Source: UBA1081 sp045658165 (GTDB taxonomy: Bacteria; Bacillota; Clostridia; Oscillospirales; Acutalibacteraceae). Taken from it: DNA of 64,000 nucleotides. Below, in pieces: positions 40,450-49,153 of the stretch. Each line of letters opens with the position of its first letter. Position 1 is the first letter of the stretch. Below the pieces are notes generated by a model that worked only from the letters and a program-made list of their open reading frames with translations, was not told the DNA's origin and made no database searches. The stretch lies in NCBI GenBank assembly GCA_045658165.1, contig JAZOUN010000115.1:1-64000 (forward strand), read 5' to 3'. Position numbers and translations under genes: made by a program.

Positions 40450-41538
40450 ATGAATATTATAAAAAAAATAACCTGCTTATTTTTTTCTCTGATTCTTCTT
40501 GTTTCAGGTTCGGTATTCTCACTTGCATATACGACAGACGATGTTGTTTATGCTGCTCTCGAGTTAATTTATAAAAATGAGGGTGTATACACATCAATCC
40601 TTGTCAATGACAACGGCGCTGTAAGTCTCGGCCGTATCGGCTGGCACGCCACAAGAGCACTGACGATTCTTCAGTCAATTGTTGAAAAAAATGAAATACA
40701 GGCAAAAGAAATTCTCGGCAATACCTTATATAATGAAATAAAAACTGCAACTTCCTGGAACACACGCATCTTCACTCAGGAAGAAAAAACAGTTGTTTCA
40801 AAATTACTTGCAACAGATGAAAGCAAAGCCGTTCAGGATTACTATGCATATTCAGATATAAAAGGTTATATCCTCACAGGTATGGGTATGGGCTTACTCG
40901 ACGGTAAAGTTCTTGTTTATTTTGCAGACCTCAATAATCAGATGGGGCAAGGCGGTGTAAAGCGTGTTGCAAATGCGGCAATTGCAACTGCAGGTTCTGC
41001 GGACAAAGTTACTCTCCAGACAATGTACAATGCCGCAATGGCAGATAAAGTTGCAAAAAACAGCCCTAAACGAAGAAAATCCGCATTTGATTACTGTAAC
41101 TCACTGCAGTTTGATTCAAACGGTGTTGTAAATGTTTTTGAACCGGGTAAATATTCAGTCACTGCAAGTGCACTCAATGTAAGAACCGGTCCGGGAACAT
41201 CATATTCAAAATTCAGTACGGCAATCCCCTACGGCAAGGAAGTTGAAGTAATTGAAGTCTCAGGTGAATGGGGCAAAATTACATATAACGGAAAAACAGG
41301 CTGGATAAATCTTTTTTATGCACAGCTTGTTGAGACTGCCGTAAACCCCAACCTCTTCCCTGATGTAAACAGCAACGGTCAGGTTGACGCTCAGGATGCA
41401 AGACTTACATTAAGATTTTCGGCAGGTCTTGATAAATTCACCGAAAAACAGAAAAAAACAGCGGATGTTGATTCAAACGGTGAAATCACGGCATCTGACG
41501 CAAGAACAATTCTGCGTATTTCTGCAGGTTTAAACTAA
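40450..41538 (+). CDS. Secreted protein with lysozyme-like, SH3b and dockerin domains
   Basis: 362 residues. A signal peptide (about 1-26) precedes a domain of about 200 residues starting ALELIYKNEGVYTSILVNDN with SLGRIGWHATRALTIL, which resembles chitosanase/lysozyme-like folds with Glu in NEG. A bacterial SH3 domain follows (SVTASALNVRTGPGTSYSKF, about 237-300), then a type I dockerin with two calcium loops (DVNSNGQVDAQDARLTLR and DVDSNGEITASDARTILR). It probably acts on peptidoglycan or another glycan while docked to a cohesin. AAAAGGAGGGAG precedes the ATG. Confidence 0.85.
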   Translation: MNIIKKITCLFFSLILLVSGSVFSLAYTTDDVVYAALELIYKNEGVYTSILVNDNGAVSLGRIGWHATRALTILQSIVEKNEIQAKEILGNTLYNEIKTATSWNTRIFTQEEKTVVSKLLATDESKAVQDYYAYSDIKGYILTGMGMGLLDGKVLVYFADLNNQMGQGGVKRVANAAIATAGSADKVTLQTMYNAAMADKVAKNSPKRRKSAFDYCNSLQFDSNGVVNVFEPGKYSVTASALNVRTGPGTSYSKFSTAIPYGKEVEVIEVSGEWGKITYNGKTGWINLFYAQLVETAVNPNLFPDVNSNGQVDAQDARLTLRFSAGLDKFTEKQKKTADVDSNGEITASDARTILRISAGLN

Positions 41539-41559
41539 TTTTATATTGAAGGTTTTTTT

Positions 41560-42834
41560 ATGAATATTTTTGACAGACTTCCCGAATTCGCAAATTTCAG
41601 CAACAGCACAGAATACAACTGCGGGGACAATACCTTTATGCGCATTTTTGCACCCTGCGATGAAAAAACATTTTCAGAATACAAAAATCTTTTAGAAAAG
41701 TCCGGTTTTGTTGTGTCCCAGGGGCACAACATTGCCGGAAATATTCATTTTACATTAAAAGGCAACGGTCTTACACTGCAGTATTACTTCAATCCCTGCA
41801 GTCAGTCTGCCCGTCTTATAGCAGACAGCTTTACTGCTCCCGTAGCCATTGAAGAAGCTGAATATCAGAAAGTGTGCAACACAGAAATTTATCAGTTTGA
41901 AACAGACCACAGCCTTATTGACTGCGGAATGTGTTACATAATCCGTTGTGCTGACAACAGCTTTTTTGTTATTGACAGCGCACATTTCTATTCTGTCCAC
42001 GATAATGACAGAATCCATGATTTCCTGCGTTCAATGACTCCCGAAGGAGAAAAAATACGCATCTCAGGTTGGTTCCTCAGCCACGGTCATGATGACCATA
42101 TCTGCAAATGTACCGACTATCTGCTTTATAATATGGCAGATACTGAAATTGAAAGATTTTATTACAACTTTGTTGATGACAAACATCGCGACAATGCAAA
42201 CTGGGACGGCGCCGGCAAAGGTTTCAGAAAAAGTTTCTTCAAAGCAGTAAAAGAAAGCGGTATTCCCGTTGTAAAACTCCATACAGGTCAGCATTTCTAT
42301 GTCAGAAATCTTGAATTTGAAGTTCTTTGCACTCATGAGGATGTGTGGCCCGCACCGTGTGTCGATTACAACAACTCATCAACCGTACTCATGATGTATG
42401 CAGAAAATACAAAGGTGCTTTTCCCCGGTGATGCAAGTGCTGAATCAAGCAAAATTCTTGAAGTCAGATACGCCGGACATCTCAGATGTGATATTCTTCA
42501 GCTTTCTCATCACGGTCATCACGGTACATCTGCAAAATTCTATGAATTTGCTGCAGCTCCCGTTGTTCTTTGTCCCAATACTGAAATAAAATATAACGAA
42601 GAAAGACATATTCCCGCAAACAAAGTCGCTGAAGCTTTTGCAAAGGAATTTTATATTTCGGCAAACGGCACAGTAAAACTGACTTTGCCTTATGAAAAAG
42701 GCTCGGCTGAAATTTTCCCTGACGAAACAACAGAGAATTTCGACGGCATAAAAGCATTGTGGAATTATGAATATACAGATGAGTTCAAACAAAAACACAA
42801 TGAAGAATTTATAAAAAGAGGCGGAAAATTATGA
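41560..42834 (+). CDS. Metallo-beta-lactamase-fold hydrolase
   Basis: 424 residues. The MBL metal motif HGHDDH (near residue 175, in GWFLSHGHDDHICKC) is followed by VLFPGDASAESS and LQLSHHGHHGTSAKF, the order seen in ComEC-like and RNase-type MBL proteins. The N-terminal 110 residues are an additional domain of unknown role. No signal peptide, so cytosolic. It starts 21 bases after the dockerin gene and overlaps the acyltransferase gene by 4 bases. Confidence 0.85.
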   Translation: MNIFDRLPEFANFSNSTEYNCGDNTFMRIFAPCDEKTFSEYKNLLEKSGFVVSQGHNIAGNIHFTLKGNGLTLQYYFNPCSQSARLIADSFTAPVAIEEAEYQKVCNTEIYQFETDHSLIDCGMCYIIRCADNSFFVIDSAHFYSVHDNDRIHDFLRSMTPEGEKIRISGWFLSHGHDDHICKCTDYLLYNMADTEIERFYYNFVDDKHRDNANWDGAGKGFRKSFFKAVKESGIPVVKLHTGQHFYVRNLEFEVLCTHEDVWPAPCVDYNNSSTVLMMYAENTKVLFPGDASAESSKILEVRYAGHLRCDILQLSHHGHHGTSAKFYEFAAAPVVLCPNTEIKYNEERHIPANKVAEAFAKEFYISANGTVKLTLPYEKGSAEIFPDETTENFDGIKALWNYEYTDEFKQKHNEEFIKRGGKL

Positions 42835-43904
42835 TGTTTTTATTTTTTGGCCTTTTCGTTCTTCTGTGCCTTTATAAAGTTCAGCTGAAACCTGCAAACG
42901 GTGAAAAATATATGACCGATTACATGTCCGTTGATAAAACAATGTCAATCAAGGGAATTTTTATCCTGATTGTATTTTTCAGCCATTTCAACAGTTATGT
43001 TACATTCTCTTCACCGGTTGAATCGTTTTATGTAAAGATTTTTCAGTATATCGGACAGGCAATGGTCACATTGTTCCTTTTCTATTCCGGTTACGGTGTA
43101 ATGGAATCGATAAAGAAAAAGGGAATGAACTATATCAATAAAATTCCCGTAACAAGAATCCTCGGCACATATTTCAGATTTGACATTGCAGTTCTCATTT
43201 TCATTATTGTGCAGACAATTCTCGGAAAAACATTCCCCGTTTCACAGTATCTGCTGTCATTCACAGGCTGGGATGCGGTGGGTAACAGTAACTGGTATAT
43301 TTTTGCTGTTGTTGTGGCGTATCTTATCACATTTATTGCTTTTGAAATATGCCGTGACAAGGGCAACTATTATCCTGCCGCTGTGCTTGTTACAATCGGA
43401 TGTCTTGCTTACATTTTCATTCTTTTCTTTTTTGATCTTAAAGACAGTTATTGGTTTGATACAATTCTGTGTTACGCTTGCGGTATATGGTACTCACTTC
43501 TGAGAGAGAAAATTGAAAAAATCATAAATCACAATATTCTGATTTATATAATCACATTCATCGCAACAGCCGCAGGAACTGCTTATTTCACAATGAACAG
43601 ATCATCAGGTTTCATATATAATGAGCTGAACATGCTGTTCTTTACTGCATTTGTTGTGGTTCTTACAATGAGAGTATCTTTCCACAACAAAATTCTCATG
43701 TGGTGCGGCAAAAATCTGTTCGGACTTTACATTATGCAGCGAATTCCCATGATAATTTTCAAGGCACTCGGTGTTGCGGATTTCAATGTTTATGTTTACT
43801 TTATTCTTTGTCTTGTTGTCACAGTTCCCGTTGCATGGGCATTTGAAAAATACACGGGCAAACTGTGGAAAATAATCAGTACTCCAAAGAAGAAATCTGC
43901 CTGA
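42831..43904 (+). CDS. Acyltransferase 3 family membrane protein
   Basis: 357 residues with about ten membrane helices. The pattern SIKGIFILIVFFSHF at the start corresponds to the RGIAIL..VxxxH motif of the acyltransferase-3 (OafA/YrhL-like) family, with the catalytic His in FFSHF. Such proteins O-acetylate surface polysaccharides or peptidoglycan. Coupled to the MBL gene by an ATGA overlap. The target glycan is unknown. Confidence 0.85.
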   Translation: MMFLFFGLFVLLCLYKVQLKPANGEKYMTDYMSVDKTMSIKGIFILIVFFSHFNSYVTFSSPVESFYVKIFQYIGQAMVTLFLFYSGYGVMESIKKKGMNYINKIPVTRILGTYFRFDIAVLIFIIVQTILGKTFPVSQYLLSFTGWDAVGNSNWYIFAVVVAYLITFIAFEICRDKGNYYPAAVLVTIGCLAYIFILFFFDLKDSYWFDTILCYACGIWYSLLREKIEKIINHNILIYIITFIATAAGTAYFTMNRSSGFIYNELNMLFFTAFVVVLTMRVSFHNKILMWCGKNLFGLYIMQRIPMIIFKALGVADFNVYVYFILCLVVTVPVAWAFEKYTGKLWKIISTPKKKSA

Positions 43905-43911
43905 TTTTGTA

Positions 43912-43940
43912 TTGACTTTTTATTTATTTTATTTTATTAT
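43912..43940 (+). promoter_or_regulatory. Promoter of the BspA-like surface protein gene
   Basis: TTGACT (43912-43917), 17 bases of nearly pure T/A, TATTAT (43935-43940). An in-frame upstream extension of the next gene across this element is therefore not translated. Confidence 0.75.
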
Positions 43941-43980
43941 TAGTATATATATCCACGACTATATCAGGAGGTTGTGCAAA

Positions 43981-46632
43981 ATGAAAAAAAGCGTTTTGAG
44001 ATTCATTTCAGTCATTATGGCAGTGCTTATGGCTGTTGTTTATCTTCCGGCTGCAGAGCTTGAAAGCGTATTTGACATTGATGCATCTGCACTTGTAACA
44101 AGCGACGTTTCACTCGGCGGAAATGTTAAATGGAAGTATGATTCAAAAACAAAAACAGTCACAGTATACGGCTCAGGTGCAATGAAAAATTTCAGCAACG
44201 GTGATAACGGTCAGCGTTGGGATGAAATTTACAAAGCAACTGCAGAAAAACCTGTAAACAAAGCAACAAAGATTGTTATTGAAAACGGTGTTACAAGCAT
44301 TGGTAACAATGTGTTCAGAACACTCAACAATGTAACAAGCGTAACAATCCCCAATACAGTTACAAGCATCGGTCAGTCAGCTTTTGAAGGCTGTTCAGCA
44401 CTTACAACCGTAAACATTCCTTCAAGCGTAAAAACAATCGGCAACTATGCTTTCAAAAACACAAAATATGCCTCTGTAACTATTCCCTCAACTGTAACAA
44501 GCATAGGCAAAAATGCTTTTGACGGAATCTCAGGGCTTAAAATCACTTGTGATTACGGCAGTGCTGCTCACAGCTTCTGCAAAACAAATGCAAAGCCTTA
44601 CAAACTCAGCTCAAACCTCTTTATTCTTGAAAGTGCACTTGATGCTGAAGCAAAACAGGTTATTGTAACTGTTAAAATCGCATATAATGTTGCAAAGCTC
44701 AACGCAGGCAACTTCACTCTTACATACAGTGATTCTGTTACACCTGCATTTACACAGATTGTAAATGATGAACAAGAAGGTGTTTTAACAGCGATTGTTA
44801 ACAACGGTTCAGGAAAAGTATCTGTAGCACTTATCGCTGCCGATTATATATCATATGCAGCAAATGCAACCGAATGTTTATACACACTTGCTGAAATCAG
44901 ATTTGATGTCACAGGTACTGCTGACACAGCAACATTCTCAATTGCATCAGACATTCTTCTTATGAATGATGCAAGAACATCTCTCAAAACAGTATCAGGC
45001 AGCATCAACCTTCACAAATATACAGAAAGAACCGACGTTGTTGCAACCTGTAAGCAGGAAGGTAAAACAATAACTGAATGTTCAATCTGCGGAATTTCAA
45101 CAGAAACAACAATTCCCAAGAATGCAGCAAATCATGAAGGCGGAACTTCTGTTTCAGGTCAGAAAGATGCAACATGCGGCACAGCAGGTTACACAGGCGA
45201 CACAACATGTAACGGCTGCAGTGCTGTTATAACAAAGGGTACTGAAATCCCTGCAACAGAAAAGCACACATACAAAAGTGCAGTTACTGCTCCCACATGT
45301 ACAGATATAGGTTTCACAACTTACACATGTACTGTTTGTAAAAAAGCCTACACAGCAGATGAAGTTGCTGCAAAAGGTCATTCTTATGAATCAACAGTAA
45401 CTCCCCCCACATGTACAGAAAACGGCTTCACAACTTACAAATGTACAGTCTGTGACCACACATATACAGACAGCATTGTTGAAGCTGCACATACATATGA
45501 AACACTGGTAACAGCTCCCACTTGTACAGAAAAAGGTTTCACAACCTACAAATGTACCGCATGTGATTACTCATACAATAGTGATGAAACAGATGTTATC
45601 CCCCATGAATATAACGCTGTTGTAACTGCTCCCACTTGTCAGGCAGCAGGTTTCACAACTTACACTTGTAAAAATTGTGAACACTCATACATCGGTGATG
45701 AAACAGACATGCTCAGCCACAACTACAATGCAGTTGTAACTGCTCCCACATGTACAGATAAAGGTTTCACAACATATACATGTACAGCTTGTTCATATTC
45801 TTATGTCGCTGACGAAAAAGATATTATCTCACACGATTATAAAGCAGTAGTGACTGCTCCCACTTGTCAGACAACAGGTTATACAACATATACATGTAAA
45901 AACTGCGGCAACAATTACAAAGATGCAGAAACTGCAGTTGCAGACCACAGTTATGAAATGACTGTAACAAAAGCTCCCACTTGTACAGAAAAAGGTTCAG
46001 CAGAGTACAAATGTGCATTCTGCGACAATTCTTACACTGAGGAAATCCCCGTTACAGAACATGACTACAGCTCAGTTCTAACAGCTCCCACTTGTACAGA
46101 AAAAGGTTACACAACTTACACATGTGCTTGCGGTAATACATACACAGCAGATGAAACTCCCGCACTCGGTCACAATCTTGATGACGCAGGCAAATGTACA
46201 GTATGCGGTTTTGAATCAATCACAACTGTTGTTTTCGACAGTGACAGATTCATTGTAACTGACGAAGCAAAGGCAGTTATTTCAAAGGACTCAAAAACTG
46301 TTGCAGAGTTCAAAGCAGAAATCAAAAACGGCAACTGGACAGTTGTTGACGCTCAGGGTAATACAGTTGCAGATGACGAACTTATGATTCCCGGATACGT
46401 TCTCAAAAATGAAAACTCAGAACTTGCATACACTGTAATTGTTCTCGGTGACGCAAACCGTGACGGCACAATCACAGCATCAGACGCAAGAAAGGTTCTC
46501 CGTATAACAGCAGAACTTGACGAGGTTCAGGAACTTGATGATATAATCGTTGACTGTGACTTCAATGAAAGAACAACAGCATCAGACGCAAGAATTATTC
46601 TGAGAGTTTCAGCAGATCTCCAGACATTCTGA
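43981..46632 (+). CDS. Surface protein: BspA-type LRR, cohesin-like domain, Cys repeats, dockerin
   Basis: 883 residues. Signal peptide (1-24) and an N-terminal strand domain come first. BspA-type leucine-rich repeats follow at about 99-194 (VTIPNTVTSIGQSAFEGCSA type). Residues 213-342 look like a cohesin-type sandwich (LTYSDSVTPAFTQIV, LAEIRFDVTGTA). About eight near-identical 37-38-residue repeats follow (about 429-727), each with PTC...GFTTYTC..C and a closing H-x-Y. A C-terminal dockerin ends the protein (DANRDGTITASDARKVLR and a weaker second loop). AGGAGG precedes the ATG. It would be an extracellular adhesion or scaffold protein; the repeat Cys/His could bind zinc. Confidence 0.85.
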   Translation: MKKSVLRFISVIMAVLMAVVYLPAAELESVFDIDASALVTSDVSLGGNVKWKYDSKTKTVTVYGSGAMKNFSNGDNGQRWDEIYKATAEKPVNKATKIVIENGVTSIGNNVFRTLNNVTSVTIPNTVTSIGQSAFEGCSALTTVNIPSSVKTIGNYAFKNTKYASVTIPSTVTSIGKNAFDGISGLKITCDYGSAAHSFCKTNAKPYKLSSNLFILESALDAEAKQVIVTVKIAYNVAKLNAGNFTLTYSDSVTPAFTQIVNDEQEGVLTAIVNNGSGKVSVALIAADYISYAANATECLYTLAEIRFDVTGTADTATFSIASDILLMNDARTSLKTVSGSINLHKYTERTDVVATCKQEGKTITECSICGISTETTIPKNAANHEGGTSVSGQKDATCGTAGYTGDTTCNGCSAVITKGTEIPATEKHTYKSAVTAPTCTDIGFTTYTCTVCKKAYTADEVAAKGHSYESTVTPPTCTENGFTTYKCTVCDHTYTDSIVEAAHTYETLVTAPTCTEKGFTTYKCTACDYSYNSDETDVIPHEYNAVVTAPTCQAAGFTTYTCKNCEHSYIGDETDMLSHNYNAVVTAPTCTDKGFTTYTCTACSYSYVADEKDIISHDYKAVVTAPTCQTTGYTTYTCKNCGNNYKDAETAVADHSYEMTVTKAPTCTEKGSAEYKCAFCDNSYTEEIPVTEHDYSSVLTAPTCTEKGYTTYTCACGNTYTADETPALGHNLDDAGKCTVCGFESITTVVFDSDRFIVTDEAKAVISKDSKTVAEFKAEIKNGNWTVVDAQGNTVADDELMIPGYVLKNENSELAYTVIVLGDANRDGTITASDARKVLRITAELDEVQELDDIIVDCDFNERTTASDARIILRVSADLQTF
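45265..46160 (+). repeat. Tandem repeat region encoding the Cys-rich modules
   Basis: Eight units of about 112 bases, each coding for ...HxY...VTAPTCTEKGFTTYTCxxC.... Some unit pairs are almost identical at DNA level (GCTCCCACTTGTACAGAAAA recurs), which points to recent duplication or gene conversion. Degenerate copies flank both ends. Confidence 0.85.
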
Positions 46633-46689
46633 TAAATCGTATAAAATCCGCGAAAACGGTAATTTATAAAAGAAAGGTGAACAAACACT

Positions 46690-47685
46690 ATGGCAATTAT
46701 GACACTTTTAGATCCTTTATTCAGCACTCTTGCAGGTGTTATTCAGAAGTTTGCTTCTGTTATCCTTGCAATTATGATGAGTACAGGAAGCTTCGCAGCT
46801 CCTTCAACAGACGATCCAATTCAGGCGCTCAATCCTGATGAAGTACAGCTTACATTCACAGCTGTCGGTGACTCTCAGGTAAATGCTTTCAACAACAACC
46901 GTATGTACCTTGACGTTATGATGCAGGATATCGACAATGCTGCTACAACACAGAACGCTTTCGTTCTTGCAGGCGACATTACAGAAAACTGCCTCGAATC
47001 AGAATGGGCTATGGTAAACGAAATCTTCAGCAAGTACAATTACGGTGAACACCTTGTTCTTGCAACAGGTAACCACGACATCAGACTCCGTGATTACGAA
47101 GAATCACTCGGCAGATTCACAGCTTGCTTCAACGCTTACGAAGAAGAAATAATTGATTCAATGAGCTACACAAAAGAAATCAACGGTTACACATTCGTTG
47201 TTATGGGTTCAGATAAATCAGTTATGGAAGAAGCATACATCAGCGATGCTCAGCTTGAATGGCTTGATGCTTCTCTTACAGAAGCTACAGCAGACGGCAA
47301 ACCCGTATTTGTTATTCTTCATCAGCCTCTCAAGAATTCTCACGGTCTTCCTATCCCCTGGGGTAACGGCACAAACAAGGATGCAGGTCATGTAGGCGAT
47401 CAGAGTGAAGCAATTCAGGAAATCCTTGATTCACACAAGAATGTTATTCTTATCAGCGGTCACCTTCACCTTGGCATGGGCCAGTATACATATGAAAAGA
47501 TCGGTGAAAACATTCACGCTGTAAACGTTCCTGCAGTAGGTAAGGGCAACGCAGACGGTGAATACAACGAATACTCAATCGGTTACGCTGTTGAAGTTTA
47601 TGAAGATGAAGTTATCTTCAGAGCAAGAGACTACGGCAAGGGCATGTATCTCCAGCAGTACGATGTTGTTATTCCTGTAGAATAA
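46690..47685 (+). CDS. Calcineurin-like metallophosphoesterase
   Basis: 331 residues with all five metallophosphatase motifs: AVGDSQVN, LAGDITENCLESEW, ATGNHD, VILHQPLKNSHG and ISGHLHLG. An N-terminal hydrophobic stretch (about 8-37) may be a signal or membrane anchor (VILAIMMSTGSFAAPSTDDP looks cleavable after SFA). It would remove phosphate from an extracellular or envelope substrate. AAAGGTGA precedes the ATG by 10 bases. Codon use is biased to favoured codons, suggesting high expression. Confidence 0.9.
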   Translation: MAIMTLLDPLFSTLAGVIQKFASVILAIMMSTGSFAAPSTDDPIQALNPDEVQLTFTAVGDSQVNAFNNNRMYLDVMMQDIDNAATTQNAFVLAGDITENCLESEWAMVNEIFSKYNYGEHLVLATGNHDIRLRDYEESLGRFTACFNAYEEEIIDSMSYTKEINGYTFVVMGSDKSVMEEAYISDAQLEWLDASLTEATADGKPVFVILHQPLKNSHGLPIPWGNGTNKDAGHVGDQSEAIQEILDSHKNVILISGHLHLGMGQYTYEKIGENIHAVNVPAVGKGNADGEYNEYSIGYAVEVYEDEVIFRARDYGKGMYLQQYDVVIPVE

Positions 47686-47700
47686 TAAACAAAACGAATA

Positions 47701-47735
47701 AAAAAAACGACAACGAAATTCGTTGTCGTTTTTTA
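47701..47735. terminator. Bidirectional terminator
   Basis: ACGACAACG (47707-47715) pairs with CGTTGTCGT (47721-47729), with A and T runs on the two sides. It separates the convergent phosphoesterase and MFS genes. Confidence 0.88.
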
Positions 47736-47736
47736 T

Positions 47737-48969
47737 TTATTTTGAAACCCGTGAAAAATACTTTTTCATAAAAAGTATAAGCACAATTCCTGCAACAGGG
47801 AAAAGCGACGCCATAAGCATACCTGCTTTCATGCCGATCTGTTCAGGTGTCAGTGCAACTGAATTGCTGAGATTTATTGCAAATTCACTTACGGTTACTT
47901 TATCCACAACAACACCTAAAAGCTGAGGTGCAACAGATGCTCCGAAGTCTCCGCCTGCCGCCATAAGTGCATATGCCGCAACTCCCGGTGCGGGGAATTT
48001 TTCTTCCATAAGAATAAGTGTACCGGGCCAGAGCATTGATGTACACAAACCGGTGAGAATACAAGCAATCATTGAAATTATAATGTTTGAACTGAAACCT
48101 GCAGTAATATAGCAGACACCTGCACCTATCATGCTGACAAGAAGAACATTTGAAATATTTTTGCCGTATTTCGCATAAAGTGTTCTTCCGATACCTAAAA
48201 GAATTGCGAATGAAGCCATTCCCGCAACGTCACCGACTATTTTGGGAATATTGAGCGCATTTTCAATATAACTGGAGATCCAGTTTGTCATTGAATTTTC
48301 AGCAGCACTGCCGAGGAATATACAAAGCACACAAAGTGCCATTCCCGAATTCTTTTTCTTTCTGCCCTCATGTGAATCATGCGAAACATTAACATCAGGC
48401 ATGGGTGATGTGCAGAAAAGAGCAAATGATACCACCGGCAGGAATGCCCAGAATAATGTAAGATACATCCAGTTCTCAGTACCGAAAACTTTAAGGAAAA
48501 CAGTGCTTACAACAACCACAATCAGTACACCGTATGCGTAAAGTGAATGAAGTCTTGACATATCCCTGTCAGGATTATCCGAAGGAATTGAAGCCACAAG
48601 AGGACTCAGAAGAACTTCACTAAGACCTGCAGAAACAGAAAAAATCACAGTTCCCGTAACAAGACCAATATACGCATACTCAGGGAAAAGCATCGGCACA
48701 AGGGCATAAATCACCATTCCGAGAGATGTCAGAAGAGGCATTACTCTTACAGACAGCTTAATATTGAAATATTTTGTAAAGAACGTAAATGCAAGGTCAA
48801 TTAATAGCTGCGTACAGAAATTCACAAGTACAAGTGTGCCCAGCAGTGTGTACGAAACATTATATGTTTCATGGAATGTAACAAACAGAAGCGGCGGAAG
48901 TGAAAAAATTGATGCCATTGCAACATATGTAAAATAGCAGGCATTTCTTGTGCGTTTGAAATTTTTCAT
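47737..48969 (-). CDS. Major facilitator superfamily transporter
   Basis: 410 residues, about 12 membrane helices. It has the layout of MFS proteins related to the FucP/sugar or drug branch (SLPPLLFVTFHETYNVSYTL near the start; ILIGIGR-type loop between helices 8 and 9 as FAILLGIGRTLYAKYGK). The substrate cannot be named. Leftward single gene with its own upstream region of 184 bases shared with typA. Confidence 0.85.
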   Translation of the reverse strand: MKNFKRTRNACYFTYVAMASIFSLPPLLFVTFHETYNVSYTLLGTLVLVNFCTQLLIDLAFTFFTKYFNIKLSVRVMPLLTSLGMVIYALVPMLFPEYAYIGLVTGTVIFSVSAGLSEVLLSPLVASIPSDNPDRDMSRLHSLYAYGVLIVVVVSTVFLKVFGTENWMYLTLFWAFLPVVSFALFCTSPMPDVNVSHDSHEGRKKKNSGMALCVLCIFLGSAAENSMTNWISSYIENALNIPKIVGDVAGMASFAILLGIGRTLYAKYGKNISNVLLVSMIGAGVCYITAGFSSNIIISMIACILTGLCTSMLWPGTLILMEEKFPAPGVAAYALMAAGGDFGASVAPQLLGVVVDKVTVSEFAINLSNSVALTPEQIGMKAGMLMASLFPVAGIVLILFMKKYFSRVSK

Positions 48970-49090
48970 AACTGCACCTCATCTTTACTTTTTTTTATAA
49001 TTATACATTGTAACGTTATAAATGTAAATAAAATATTTAATTTTAATAAACAGTCTTTTTGCTGAATTCTATTTTTGGCTGTTTTTACTA

Positions 49091-49120
49091 TTGCCATTAT
49101 AATGCAGTATATAGTATTAT
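49091..49120 (+). promoter_or_regulatory. Probable typA promoter
   Basis: TTGCCA (49091-49096), 18 bases, TATTAT (49115-49120), 33 bases before the start codon. A TATAAT inside the spacer offers an alternative -10. Confidence 0.55.
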
Positions 49121-49153
49121 ATATAGGTAGAAAAAGATAAAGAAGGTATAACT

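Noticed and set aside
43912..43980. A 23-codon upstream extension of the BspA-like protein
   Set aside because: The region carries the promoter, and AGGAGG directly before the ATG at 43981, followed by a signal peptide, fixes the later start.
45265..46160. CRISPR-like array because of regularly spaced similar units
   Set aside because: Units are about 112 bases, contiguous and in frame within one long gene; there are no unique spacers.
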